This document shows positions 46,894-58,348 of a DNA stretch of 64,000 bases, piece by piece. The notes beneath the pieces are model-generated. The model was not told the origin of the DNA, did no database searches, and was given only the letters and a program-made list of their open reading frames with translations. Each line of letters opens with the position of its first letter. Position 1 is the stretch's first letter. The DNA comes from Toxorhynchites rutilus septentrionalis (Eukaryota > Arthropoda > Insecta > Diptera > Culicidae): the NCBI RefSeq assembly GCF_029784135.1, contig NC_073744.1, positions 35,726,061 through 35,790,060 on the forward strand, read 5' to 3'. Made by a program: the position numbers and the translations under genes.

Positions 46894-47461
46894 ACGATAC
46901 GATATTTATTTTATATATTATAAAACCCGTTTTCACAACAAAAGTACAACCTATGCACATATTTGCATCGGAAGCAACGGTGGGGCCATTTCGTCCCCTT
47001 ACCAACTGCTCGGCTAGTGAGAGACACATGGAAAAAGTGGTGATTTATTTCTAGGTTTACCAAACCTAGATTGTAGTCAATGGTATGAATAGTATTTCTC
47101 CCGTTCGAAAAAAAAAACGTTTTGCTTCAACGAGGATGATTAATTTAAGATGAAAACAAATCAAATAATTTATACGAGAGTGAAATACGGGAGGGACGTG
47201 AGTTAAGGCGACACTCGATACGAAGCGTAACCTCTGAAAAGCCTACAAAAGACTGTATTTGTAATAAAAATAAGCTGAAAGCCAGAACGGATCGGGTATT
47301 GCCTTTGGAAAATATGAGAATCCATTGTTCATTGTAATTGCGGAGTAGCAAATTATCAACCTAAATTTGTGAGGTACGGGCTCTCAAAATTTTCCACTCA
47401 ATTATGGAAAATTTTGGCATGGAAATGCTCCAATCACGGAAGTGTTTGATCGCAAATGTAG
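46894..47461 (+). other. Probable 3'UTR and downstream spacer of the zinc-finger gene
   Basis: AT-rich with an AATAAA at 47263-47268, about 370 bases after the stop. No ORF with a domain. Confidence 0.5.
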
Positions 47462-48311
47462 GGATCCCCGATAATCGTTCGATTAATCGATTAATCGAAT
47501 ACTTCCTACAGAATGTTTTGAAAATTAAAATTATGAATGAAAATTAACTTTTTCTTGTCAAAATAGTATTCTATTTAAATGAAACACATTTTCTCTTGCA
47601 TATGGTGAAAAAATCGCATTCAAAAGTTTTTGAAAATAATTTTTTAATTATAATGAACAGTTTCAGTAAAAATGTCGGAAATTTATATCACAATAAAAAA
47701 GAGTCAGGAATACGTGTTTCAAGTAAAAAAATAATATGATGTAAAAATTTTCGTCCAAATTTCTACATTTTAAAACTGGTTTCATGCCTTTTATTCAGAT
47801 AGAGATTACACTGTCGAGTTTTGGACTCAAATTATGGTCCAAATTTAAAATCACCGCCAGACGTCGGCACTGTACCACTGTCATCGCGAATTTGACATTT
47901 TACTTCCACAGTGTTATGCCGTGAACTGAGACAGTATTTAAATACTGCACTCGCTCCGAGGAGCTGTGACACACTTATATTGTGGAATGAAATACGAGCA
48001 CAATATTCAAATGTGCATTAAATTGGTATGGATTTTTTGTGCAATTCAGCAACATCTGCATCCGCAGGGTAGATCATTATTTAGCAAAGAAACCGCTTGT
48101 CCGGTTGTATCTTAGATATGGTCTTGTTCCTGCAATCGATCGATGAAAGTTTTTGTTTTTCCTGAATTTCTCAAAAGTGTGAGATCACTAGAAAACGCTG
48201 GTTTTACGCTGTATCGTTTTAGCGTACAGGGAAAAACACCGAAACAATTCAACGTAAAATCGAACACTTGTCATCGTTTTCGCAACTTCTTGATGAGCTG
48301 TGCGATACATG

Positions 48312-48400
48312 TATACAGTATATAATAAGAAATGTATATAATATGTACTGAGAAATGTATATAATATGTGTCGGGTAATTTTTATAATATGTATAAATGT
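48312..48400. repeat. Short tandem repeat, unit about 22 bp
   Basis: GAAATGTATATAATATGTAC occurs almost exactly twice, with further decayed units on either side. Confidence 0.7.
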
Positions 48401-48639
48401 ATGTGATATTTACATTGCGATGTAAATAAATGTAAAATAGAAGATTTTTTCACCAACTCTAAAAGATCGTGTTATTCTATTGTATAGCATGCATTTTTGA
48501 TGGAAAAGTTAACTTTAGTTCATATGTTTCAATAAGAGTTGACATTGTTTTGGATAAAGCTTGTAGCACAATGCTTAGCTTATGTTTTATACGCCCCATT
48601 TATATTTATGACAGCACCACTAGCAATTCGAATGACAAA

Positions 48640-48720
48640 TATAAGTAATTGAAACGGTTCGAATATACAATCACAAGTAATTAAATACGGTTCGAATATA
48701 CAACTACAAGTAATCAAACG
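48640..48720. repeat. Short tandem repeat, unit about 31 bp
   Basis: AAGTAATT then ACGGTTCGAATATACAA occurs two and a half times. Confidence 0.75.
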
Positions 48721-48835
48721 GGCGAACAATTTCTAGCAAATGAGGAAAATTAGTCTAACTATTTATTTCTCTCAATGACGATTAATCGATTATTCTGGGG
48801 CGATGAATCGTATCGAATAACCTAAGACAAGATTA

Positions 48836-50315
48836 GGCAATAGAGAGTTGATTCCGGACCAGCTGCTGATTGGTCAATTCTAAAGAATTGCCAATAATAT
48901 TTGAAAATACACTACTACAAAATGTACTCATGGTTTGTACTTTCACACTAGTTTTCATGATAAAGCATAACAGAAAAATACAATTTGTTTAGAAATGCGC
49001 AATAATTTTGCTTCATATCATCCAAATGTAATTATTCATAGAATATATGAAATTCTTCAGAAACTTTATCGCATTTAGAAACATGACATCTCGGCACCCC
49101 TGATGCTCGCACTTGGTCGAAGGAAAGGCAAACAGAAGAGTAAGAAGCCAGTTGGTATGTCTTGTCTTAGCGAATAACAACCCAAATTAAAATCGATGAA
49201 TCGATATATCGACCTAGCATGGACCAAAAGGCTGTGACATCTCCGTTTTGCATCCCCTTGTCTATTCGCGTTGACGGCGGAATGGTGTCGACATCTGGAT
49301 ACGACATTAGTTTGTATGAGACCAACTCTTCTCTATGAGATTAGTCGGCCCTAAGGCAATTTTAAATTACTAAAATTTGTTTGAAATTTTTTTCTTGGCG
49401 TTATTTACCTATTAGAAGTACGTTGTTCTGACCCTAATTTAAACTATTTTCTATGAATTTTCAGATATTTTCACCAAAACATACCATTATAATATAAAAT
49501 CATCTTTAGACTAAATTTTTATATGATATTTTTTCACTACTTGCAAGCGAAAGTGATTTTCATTTACATAGAGTACTAATTTGGTTTCCGAAAAATAATT
49601 TTCATTTATAATTTTCATTTTAAAATTATGTTCATTTCTTCTGCAAACCGATAATATCATGCCTACTCCTCCATTCCGTAATACGAAGCTCAATGCCGTC
49701 AACGCGGATAGTTTATTGGACGAAAATACGGAATAATCAACAAAACGAAATGGTATCACTGTTGGTGGTTTTTATTTCCCTGCTCAAATATCAACTCATA
49801 CAAAACAACTGGATCATGGTGAGTTCGAAAACTATTTTTTTATTGTGTCTTTTTATTTCAGATAATCTTCAACAATATTTTTTTTTATACAAACCTCATC
49901 AACAAACTAAATAGCGTTATTTCATCATTATCCAACATTAGCCATTAACATCAACTTTGTTGGATACTATGGAAATCAGTTCCAACATGTAAGTTTAAAA
50001 AGGTACTGTGGGTTGGATGTAGGAAATAATTTCCTGAATTTATAGACCGCTCTACCATTGGACACTGCAAAATGGAAACGCTCCAGTTAAAAGCCATTTT
50101 TTTTTTAAATTTCCGATACTTTTGTCTGGGCAAAGTCATATTCAACTGAGGATAGTCAGGAAACTATGAAGAAATTCATCTTCGAATTGAGTTGAAAATG
50201 AGTTTCATCAACATGACTCAACAGTCATTCGGGCGTTTAGTTGCTATCTCACTCTACCTCTTGGCTATCTCATTTCATTCTTCCTCGTCAAATGGACTTC
50301 ATTGCATATTGAAGT
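48836..50315. other. No gene supported
   Basis: AT-rich, ORFs up to 82 codons without domains. The block 'cagtcattcgggcgtttagt' (50222) also occurs at 61618, with about 90 bp of similarity, so it is a dispersed repeat. Confidence 0.4.
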
Positions 50316-50317
50316 GA

Positions 50318-50362
<45 letters not shown>
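50318..50362. repeat. (CT)n microsatellite
   Basis: CT repeat interrupted twice by TTT. Confidence 0.95.
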
Positions 50363-50404
50363 AATTAATTTTTAATTTTTGAAAAAAGTCTTTTCTGAAA
50401 AACA

Positions 50405-50540
50405 GGGGAAAATTTTGATTTTCCGGACCACCCTAAAATGAAAAAAATACTATTCTAATATTTTGCGATGAGGAACAAAACTACCAATTTTCACGTAATT
50501 CTGAGAACCACTATATAGGTTTGGCATGGAATGGCTGTGT
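50405..50540 (-). repeat. CCGATATAGTGGTTCTC repeat, inverse copy
   Basis: GAGAACCACTATATAGG, GGCATGGAATGGCTG and CCACCCTAAAATGAAAA are the reverse complements of the head of the 41600 array. Confidence 0.7.
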
Positions 50541-51519
50541 AGAAATCCAATCAGACAAAGCGGAATCCAGACGGAATTCTCTAATTGCTCTATAATTAGT
50601 TCTTCGACTCCTATATTTTCTAATACCGTCGCACTATCAATTTAAACAATTCCTTCCAATTCCAATTCCATTCAATTAGAATCTTCAAAAATCACGATTT
50701 TGTACATTTGTACTAATAATAGCTTATAATTAGGCAGATTAAACGTACCGTTTTTAACGAGACAGTACCGTTTTATCGACCGATTTTGATTGTCCCGTCT
50801 TTTTTATCAATTTCTACCGTATTTTGAGTATACAGGAAATTATTCACCCCTATTCTGTATTTCGATCGATTCGAAATATTCCGAACGACTTGATAAAATT
50901 CCATTCTGTATTTCGTTCGAGTTGTTTTTGCATTCCGTTCGATCTGTTTCTCTTCGAACAATAAATGGACAAAACGTTCGAAACGGTTTCGAACGAAATG
51001 GAAATCCGTCGGAATACAGAATAGGGCTGATTATATTCCTTAATATTCCACTATCATAAATTTCAATAATTTTATTCGAATAAGCATTTGATGAGTGAAT
51101 TGCAATCGATATTCGAAGTTTCGTTGTAAAACTTTATAAATATCGATTTACACGATTCGTGTACAAAAAAATGAAGCGCTTTCGTGATTTCGTCGGTGAA
51201 CATAATGCTAAATTGCTTGAGCAGTATAACACACGATACCTTTCTCTTGGCCCTTCTATCGAGAGGAGTCTTAGCATTTTTGAAGGATTGAGCTCTTATT
51301 TTCTTTCACAAGAAAAGTTCCCGTTGTACTACGAGATTTAACTGAAAACCGATTCTTAAAAATATAATTGCTTTCTACCAGAGGCATTAGTTGGTGAACT
51401 TTGAAACATTTATTCGTCTTGTTGAGAGAGGCGATGTATCTGCCACTGATATTACCGTTATTTTTGATGATTTCATTAGAATTCTTATCAGCGTCAAATC
51501 GTTTTCAATTCGATTACAC

Positions 51520-51880
51520 CCAAGGTTAGCTTCAAACCATGGTTCAAAAGTCTGTACTTCAGTCGGGACCTCATTCGCAACTTCTTCCGACTCATATCCA
51601 ATCACTGTTCGTTAGACGCGCTGTTATTTCGTATCAATCTTACCAGCAACAATCTCTGCGTTTGTGGTGAAGGTTATCATGACATTGAGCATGTTGTTGA
51701 TCGTCAAGACGTATTTTGTAGTCTGGCGAATTTAGAAAACTTAAAATTATCGATCTCCGTGTATAAACATCAAAATTGTCCGAATCTCCTTATGTCCCCT
51801 TCTCTCTATGATAAAATTATTTCCCTCTTCTCAGAGACGAACCAGCCTACGGCTGAAAGTCTCTTAAATAAGGACAAAAA
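51520..51880 (+). pseudogene. Non-LTR retrotransposon, C-terminal fragment
   Basis: A plus-strand frame reads RNFFRLISNHCSLDALLFRI, then CVCGEGYHDIEHVV, the CCHC-like C-terminal motif found after the reverse transcriptase in several LINE clades, and ends near ESLLNKDKK. It abuts the Mutator-like arm at 51886. No reverse transcriptase core is present. Confidence 0.5.
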
Positions 51881-51885
51881 ATCGA

Positions 51886-52489
51886 GGGATTGTATCCGAG
51901 ACACGACCGCTTACGACGTAGGACTACGCAATTTTTTTTAAATTTTGTTGGTTTATCATTTTGGATATTATTTGCGAATGCGTCGAAATTTCATAAATAA
52001 CTCTTTGGTAAAAAGTTCCCGGGACCCTGAAAAGGTTTAATGACTGTTTATGAAAAATCGTTTCTCGACTCTCGGTCGACAACCGTCAACAAAGCTAGGA
52101 GCATGTTGAATCAGAACAGAGCCAATGCACTACTTACTATGCAAGGGTGGAGTTTACTTCGCAAATATTCTCTTTTCGCTATCCCCCTTCGTTACTTCTG
52201 CATAAGTTGCCCGTTATTGATTGCTCTGTTCGGGAAAGCACACAAATGGACAGAACAAATGTATGGGAAAATGGAATGCTTCCAATTTTGATCAATTTAA
52301 ACCATATACAGACTATGGGATTGTAATGTATAGCATATCAAACAAATCTTAGAAAATTTCCGATTCGATTGGTATACAAATCAGTAAAATCCGTTCGCAG
52401 CAAAAATAGTTATTAATGTAAACTTTATTTCATAAAAACGTGACCTGTTCTCTGATTTGACCCCCTAATGTAAGACGTAGTCCTACGTC
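51886..52489 (+). mobile_element. Solo Mutator-like arm, 604 bp
   Basis: The outer end GGGATTGTATCCGAGACACG then ACCGC and a GACGTAGGACTACG palindrome match the 8949 end. The inner end GACGTAGTCCTACGTC is at 52474-52489. Positions 52195-52489 align almost continuously with 10680-10971 ('gctctgttcgggaa', 'tggacagaacaaatgtatgg', 'atccgttcgc.gcaaaaatag', 'ttcataaaaacgtgacctgt'). No second arm or transposase follows. Confidence 0.75.
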
Positions 52490-54085
52490 AAAAAATATGT
52501 CACCCTACTAACCAGGTATGGGCAAAATCGAAATTCGTTCAACAACATTCATTCACAGATAAAACTCACCCTTCTATTCTCCGTTTATGCCTCACTTTAT
52601 TTTAGACAGAAAACATTCACCTATCATCTTCGCAAAGTTCATTCTCGAGTTAAACGGAAAAATACTGTCTCGATTCCGCTCATTTATTCTCAGAGAATTT
52701 TGCATTCTCTCATTTGCCTCTCGGAATGGCGTTAGTTGGTGATAGAATCAAGTTGGAAACTTTTGCTTGAGCCAGCGAGTGTCTCTGTAAAATCATTCGT
52801 TTTTCACTCAAATAGCAATCATTGAGCCTCGATCGCGGCAGTAAAATATAGGTAGATAGTTGAAATCGAGTTGTTGCCTGTGCACTATTGCAATGGCATT
52901 CTTTTGTTTCTAGTATGGGATGTATGACCTAAACCAACGCAAAAGACCATATTAACGCAAGTTATTGGTGTGCGGGAAGGTAGACTTATGTACATTGCCG
53001 ATAACAAATGCACTTGAATGCTGCCAAGGAAAAGAGTAGAAGGGAATATATTTTGACTCAATCGTTATTTTGTTTCGTGCGATCCTTCTAAAGGAGTTTT
53101 CATGCATTGAATATTGTTTTCCACTCTTTGTTTTGTTATGTTCACTCTCAGTCCCGAACGAAGATGGTCGGCGAGTGTAAAATGATTCATCGTGCAATCT
53201 CACGATTGCTTGCTGCATTCTCTTCGCCATGATTATTCCAAGCAGATACAAGAGTGATTTATAATTAGGTCTGGAGAAATGAGCGAATGAACTTTTTCAT
53301 ACTTGCTACTTACTTCGAGTCGTCTGCATTTAATCGATTCCCCATCCTATCAACCGTAGAATAAGCAAATTATAACACTTTGGAATTAAAAAAAGATTCA
53401 GAATTTGTCTTCATAAATAACTATATAACTGAGCCTGTAAGAATAAACGATTTATAAAAAAAAGAACTCTTCAAAAAGAAGAAAAGAAGTATTTCTGACT
53501 AGTGATGAGCAAAGTGGTCTTGAAATTTTAGCTGCTTAAAAAGATGTCGTTTACCATGTTTCATCTGAAACTGTGGTTAATTTTACGATACTGCGTTGGA
53601 GTATATTGAAAATGAAAAGTTAGTCTAGTAAACACATAACAGAATAAATGGATTTTCTTCTTCTTTCTTTGTTTTTAAGAGGCTTTAAACTTTGTAGTTC
53701 ATTCGCCTCTAAAATGGATTTTATTAAAGTTCATTCCTAACTACCATTCAAAGTAGCATTAGTAAAAATCTTCTTTTTCGAATAAATGGAAACATGTTGT
53801 TTGATAAGTACACAACAACTAAAGCAATTGGAATTGATGAGATAAGGTGGTGGTGGAAATAATAATCCTTGTTATTTGCAAATTGTTAGTTACCGCATCA
53901 GTTGGAATTATTTTTCCATGATGAACAATATGTGGACAAAAGAAAAGTCACGACTCACGATTAAAATCATAAATAATTGTCAAATAGAACTGTCATCTGG
54001 ATTGTGACAAAAATTATGAGAAAATTACCAAAATTCATTATTATCTAAATATTTTTTCCTGGCAGAGAACAAAGCAGGAACATCT
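52490..54085. other. No gene supported
   Basis: Serially short ORFs. 'ttaagaggctttaaactttg' then 'tagttcattcgcctctaaa' (53679-53715) closely matches 24352-24395, marking a dispersed repeat end. Confidence 0.4.
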
Positions 54086-54091
54086 ACAACC

Positions 54092-54665
54092 ATTCCATGC
54101 CAAAGCGATATAGCGGTTCTCAGATTTTCGTTAAAATCTGTAGTTTTGTTCATTATCGCAAAATCTAATACCCGTATTTTTAATTTACTCATGCATACTA
54201 TACAGAGGGCAGATGAAGCAAACTGCCTCCACTGTAATGTAGCTGTGGAAACAATAACTCACAAATTTAGTGAGTTTCCCCGAGTGGCAGCAGCCTGGAG
54301 ATTAATGCAGCGAAAAATGAGAGCTATTTTGGGAGGTTGGCAACGACCCTCATTAAACAACATAAGAGAAAACCAGCGAATTAAATTATTGAGAACCTTC
54401 ATCAATTATGTTGAATTTGTCAATGGAATAAACGGGCTAATAGATACTGCAGTCTTAGAATTTTATATAAATGTAAATATATAATAACTGTTTTTTTTAT
54501 AATGAATAAACTTGGCATTGCATAAAAAAAAACATTACGGTGGTCCATAAAATTATTTTTATCCCCTTCTATACAAAAATTTCGAGTCTGATATTCTGCG
54601 ATAAGGAACAAAACTACCAATTTTGTGAGAAATCTGAGAACCATTATATCGAGTTGGCATGAAAT
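54092..54665. mobile_element. Inverted-repeat element containing a LINE 3' end
   Basis: The left CCATTCCATGCCAAAGCGAT...GGTTCTCAGATTTT (54092-54135) and right AAATCTGAGAACCATTATAT...GGCATGAAATGGCTG (54630-54673) are inverted. Between them, 54185-54530 encodes ANCLHCNVAVETITHKFSEF and ends in a short A-rich tail, the C-terminal knuckle and 3' end of a LOA/R1/I-type LINE. So a LINE copy was inserted into the repeat. Confidence 0.6.
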
Positions 54666-54940
54666 GGCTGTTCAAGAATGTTTAATTGTTTGGTTTCATT
54701 CACCCAAATAAAATTCTTTAAAAAATTGTTTTTTTTTGCTTACGTGTCCCGTTTTCAATCTAGAACTTTTTGGTCAGCCTACTTATAATGTACTTATAAT
54801 AGCCAATCAATCTTTACATAAACGTTGAAATACTACATTTTTCTTGAAATTAGTCATATTTGAAATATAAAACTTTTTTCAAACTGTATATCCGAAAATC
54901 AGAGAGATGTTATTTTTCGTTTTTGGGATATTGGGCCCTA

Positions 54941-55654
54941 CACCGCGTTTCACAACTATAGAACCACTCATTTTTTCTGAGTTTCTAGCGATATGTACAG
55001 AGATATAATTTTCTCAAAAAGCCCTGGTTTAGACAGCTTACCAACAACACGAATGAACAGTTAGAAGTGCAACGAAGTACTAAGTAATTTGGTATCAATT
55101 CACAAAAGGTCATGGCATGGTTTAATGAATAGGGGCTTCAGATTCTGGATTGGTCAGTTTGTTTACCAAATCGCCTGTCAGGAACTTATGACGAGTGATC
55201 GGACGAATAGTAGATGCAGGTTACAAGCAGTATGAGTGATTTGAATAACTTAAACGAGCAGTATCCTCTTCGTAGAACGAGATACACACTACAACATGGC
55301 GCAGCTTGGTCGTAACCACCCCGAATGGGTTATTTGAACTATAGAGATCTAAAGACGACCTATGAATTAGAAACTTATCGTAACTCATGGTAAATTGGCG
55401 TGAATTTCGTAAAGGAGTGAGAGTTTTTCCATCTGGTTCTATAGTTATGGAACACTGGAATTTTTGTTTTTTGAATATTTCACGCCCGAACACAACAATA
55501 AAGATAAAATGGCCAGTCTTATAAATGAAGATAGTTATTGTATTCTACACTATATACTTCATTTCAACCGACTTCTTACATATCTCTGGAAACCAGAGTG
55601 GTTCTATAGTTGTGAAAGAAAAAATGAGTGGTTCTATAGTTGTGAAACGCAGTG
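54941..55654. mobile_element. Tc1/mariner-type TIR element, TA duplication
   Basis: TA at 54939-54940 and 55655-55656 flanks a 714-bp insert. Its ends are CACCGCGTTTCACAACTATA then GAACCACTCATTTTTTCT, and the complement with CACTGCG. The right end carries the GAGTGGTTCTATAGTTGTGA block twice in tandem. The ORF inside (55221-55493, minus, 90 codons) matches no transposase I know. Confidence 0.7.
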
Positions 55655-55656
55655 TA

Positions 55657-58330
55657 TGTATAGAAATCGAGTCGATAAGAATTTCGCTCGTTAGCTCTAT
55701 TTTACTATTATAGATATCGAGCAAGTCGATTTTTCGAGTTGTTTGGTTCGCTTGTTGCATATTTTCAGAGAATTTTTTTGGTTTGGTGTGTGTCCCTGAT
55801 ATTTCCTTTGGTAAAACATTTCAGAAACGCTTAAATATATGCAATTGCAACATATGAAATTTGAGCTCGGTAAGAGATTCTCGATTTACAAAATACGAAA
55901 TATTGCTCGGTGTGATAGTGGTAGTGATTGTATCGACTTCTCGATTCGATTTATATAATAGGGCCCAGTGTGTTATTCGAGAGGAGTATCGATTCCAGAA
56001 CCTACGTTGAGCAGACGATATTCCTTTTAGATCGTCAGTACCAAAGTGAAAGAAGTAGATGACAGAGCTACACCTTCACAAATCCGAACAAAGAAATATA
56101 AATGATACATTATGGTATGCTACACAATTCAAATGAATCGTGTGTAATCGTAGCAAAATTATCACAAGCTAGCAACGGACAGTAAAATAGAACATAAACA
56201 TACGATCACGAGAACAGTGATTGACCTCAGCGCAGATGATAGTCACGTAATCATTATTTACATTAATCGGTCTCAGTAAATTGAATATCATCTGTATTCA
56301 CTTTAATTTGTAGCAACAAATTAATTATCGTAAACATCGTCGGGGCTGACGACACAAATAGGCACATTCGCATAAATGTAACAGTAGGGTAGAGAGGTAT
56401 AGAACGCTCCACTATAGTAAAATGACTCATTCAATGATTCAATCTGGATCATAGATACAGCTGTAAAGGGGTTACCTGAGCTATGAATCGTGATCAAATA
56501 TTAGAATCATGACAGTGTCAACACAGTGTCCCGTGCGGTAGCAGTAGTTCAGAGTAGCTTCGAAGGCGTGGCTGCTGGAGAAGCTTACCACTACCACCTG
56601 CAAAAGACTGGTCAAAAAGACCCACGGTAAGCAGTTCGAGCACTGACACGAAGAACAAATGTCTGCCAGTCAATCATGGAACTGTCTTTGAACGAGGACC
56701 TTCGTCATTACTTCTACAGGAGATGTGAGAATTAGCTATTGATCAACCAGAACCTATGTAGACGCCTCATTAACCCAGAAGTGTAATGTTTTTTTTCCTG
56801 GTTACTTTGTTGATGTTTCTATGAATGTGAATTAGCTTGTGTATGGGAGAGATGGATTGACAGAATGCCAGTGGCAGAACATATTGGCTTGCGCTTGTTC
56901 TCTCCAACTTGTCCACGTGGTGTGGTTTCTTATCTTCTGAATGTCCGAGTCTGTCCATATGGGGATCCCTACGACAATGTCGCTCACTCGTCACTTATGG
57001 ATGACGAAGTTTTGACCAGGCTCAACCTTCAACACTGCCGCACTTTTTTGTAGTTCCGGGTCATGAAAGACAAGCGAAGCGCTTCGAGAAGATTTCAGCT
57101 TCGTTTTCATTTCAGTAGTTTGGGTGACAGCCTTTCGGATGAATAGTTCCAAGGAGCCTATGAACATTGGGACAAAATGCTGGCAGCCGCGTTTTGAAAC
57201 CAAAGGGTTATATTTCGGAGATTTTAAGTTCAATCCTGAAGTGTGTTGTCAACAATTGGATTAATTGAAAGATTCACTGGAGTGAAAAAGGTTTAAGTTA
57301 GTTTTTTACAGTTTGGGTGAATTCTATTTGTTCAGCAAACGCCATAAACTTTACTTCAAGGAATATACCGCAAATTATTCGGATACGTTTCCTGACAGTT
57401 GTGTTACTGCTAAATGGTACTATATCAACACTATGATAATATTGTCTTTCATTTCAACCAAAGAATGAAATCTCTTTTCAAATGATTTGATATGTTTTAT
57501 CGCAGCGAATTGCGATGATATTTTTTCTTTGACTGGGTGCAATAAAGAAAAGTGAGAAATGAGAAAAACTCAGCTACGTTGACGAAGTGAAATATAATTT
57601 CCGCGCCTGATCCATCAGAAATGACTGCCATTTCCCAAGTTGGTAGCTCCCAATAAAATAAACGCATACACTCGTTATAGAGAATAAAATTGATTCCAGC
57701 CTGGGCGGCATCGTAATCGCCAGTTCCATCAACGTGAATCAACCCAGATTCAATACTATAACAAGGACTTCTTGCGAGTCAGCGTCGCATCCAGACATAA
57801 ACATAAATTATTGATATATAAAGAGATAGAGAGGAATCAATACACTCCTTGAACATATAAAACAAATTCCAAGATAGAGATTAGTTAGTTCATACCACCT
57901 CATTGTGAAGTAAGTTTGAAACTATTCTTTGGAAGCATTGTGCCAACGGAAATAAGCACAACTCAATTCAGGGAAGTTATTGGTCAAGCTTGCGATGGAA
58001 CTGTGTTTGTGTTTAACGTGCTTCAGATACATGTTCTTTTCCTCGTATAGTTGAAATTCGATCTCTTTTTATTGCCCATGTTCACGGCACAGTGTCAGTA
58101 AGGTGCCAGCAGTGAGGAACGAGCCAGTGAAGTTGTAAGGATTCGCCGCTCACCTGTGACAGGGGCTTATCTGTGCCACAGACATTAGCGTGTCTCGATA
58201 CATTCAAGCTCCGGCTTGTACCCTGATGTGTCTCGCTTCATGCTGGCATTTACAACTCCAAAATACGTACCCAGATTGCTTCTAACCGCCACACGAATCG
58301 GATGGTCCGATCAGCACAAATTTTGCCCCG
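55657..58330. other. No gene supported upstream of the transporter
   Basis: Contains ORFs 56991-57233 and 57497-57742 (minus, about 80 codons each) with no recognisable domain and no in-phase splice partners. 58000-58330 is less AT-rich and probably includes the transporter leader: CCCGTTTGCAG at 58326-58336 could be an acceptor joining an untranslated exon. Confidence 0.35.
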
Positions 58331-58348
58331 TTTGCAGTTCCAAAAAGC

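Larger units (their letters stand above)
47462..48835. mobile_element. Longer ATTAATCG family element (inverse copy)
   Basis: The left end GGATCCCCGATAATCGTTCG matches, inverted, the right end of the 32074 element. The right part (48735-48835: TTAGTCTAACTATTTATTTC, CGATTAATCGATTATTC, GGGGCGATGAATCG) matches, inverted, 32135-32220. The outermost right terminus is missing. About 1.2 kb of internal sequence is absent from the short copy; its longest ORF (60 codons) has no domain. Confidence 0.6.
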
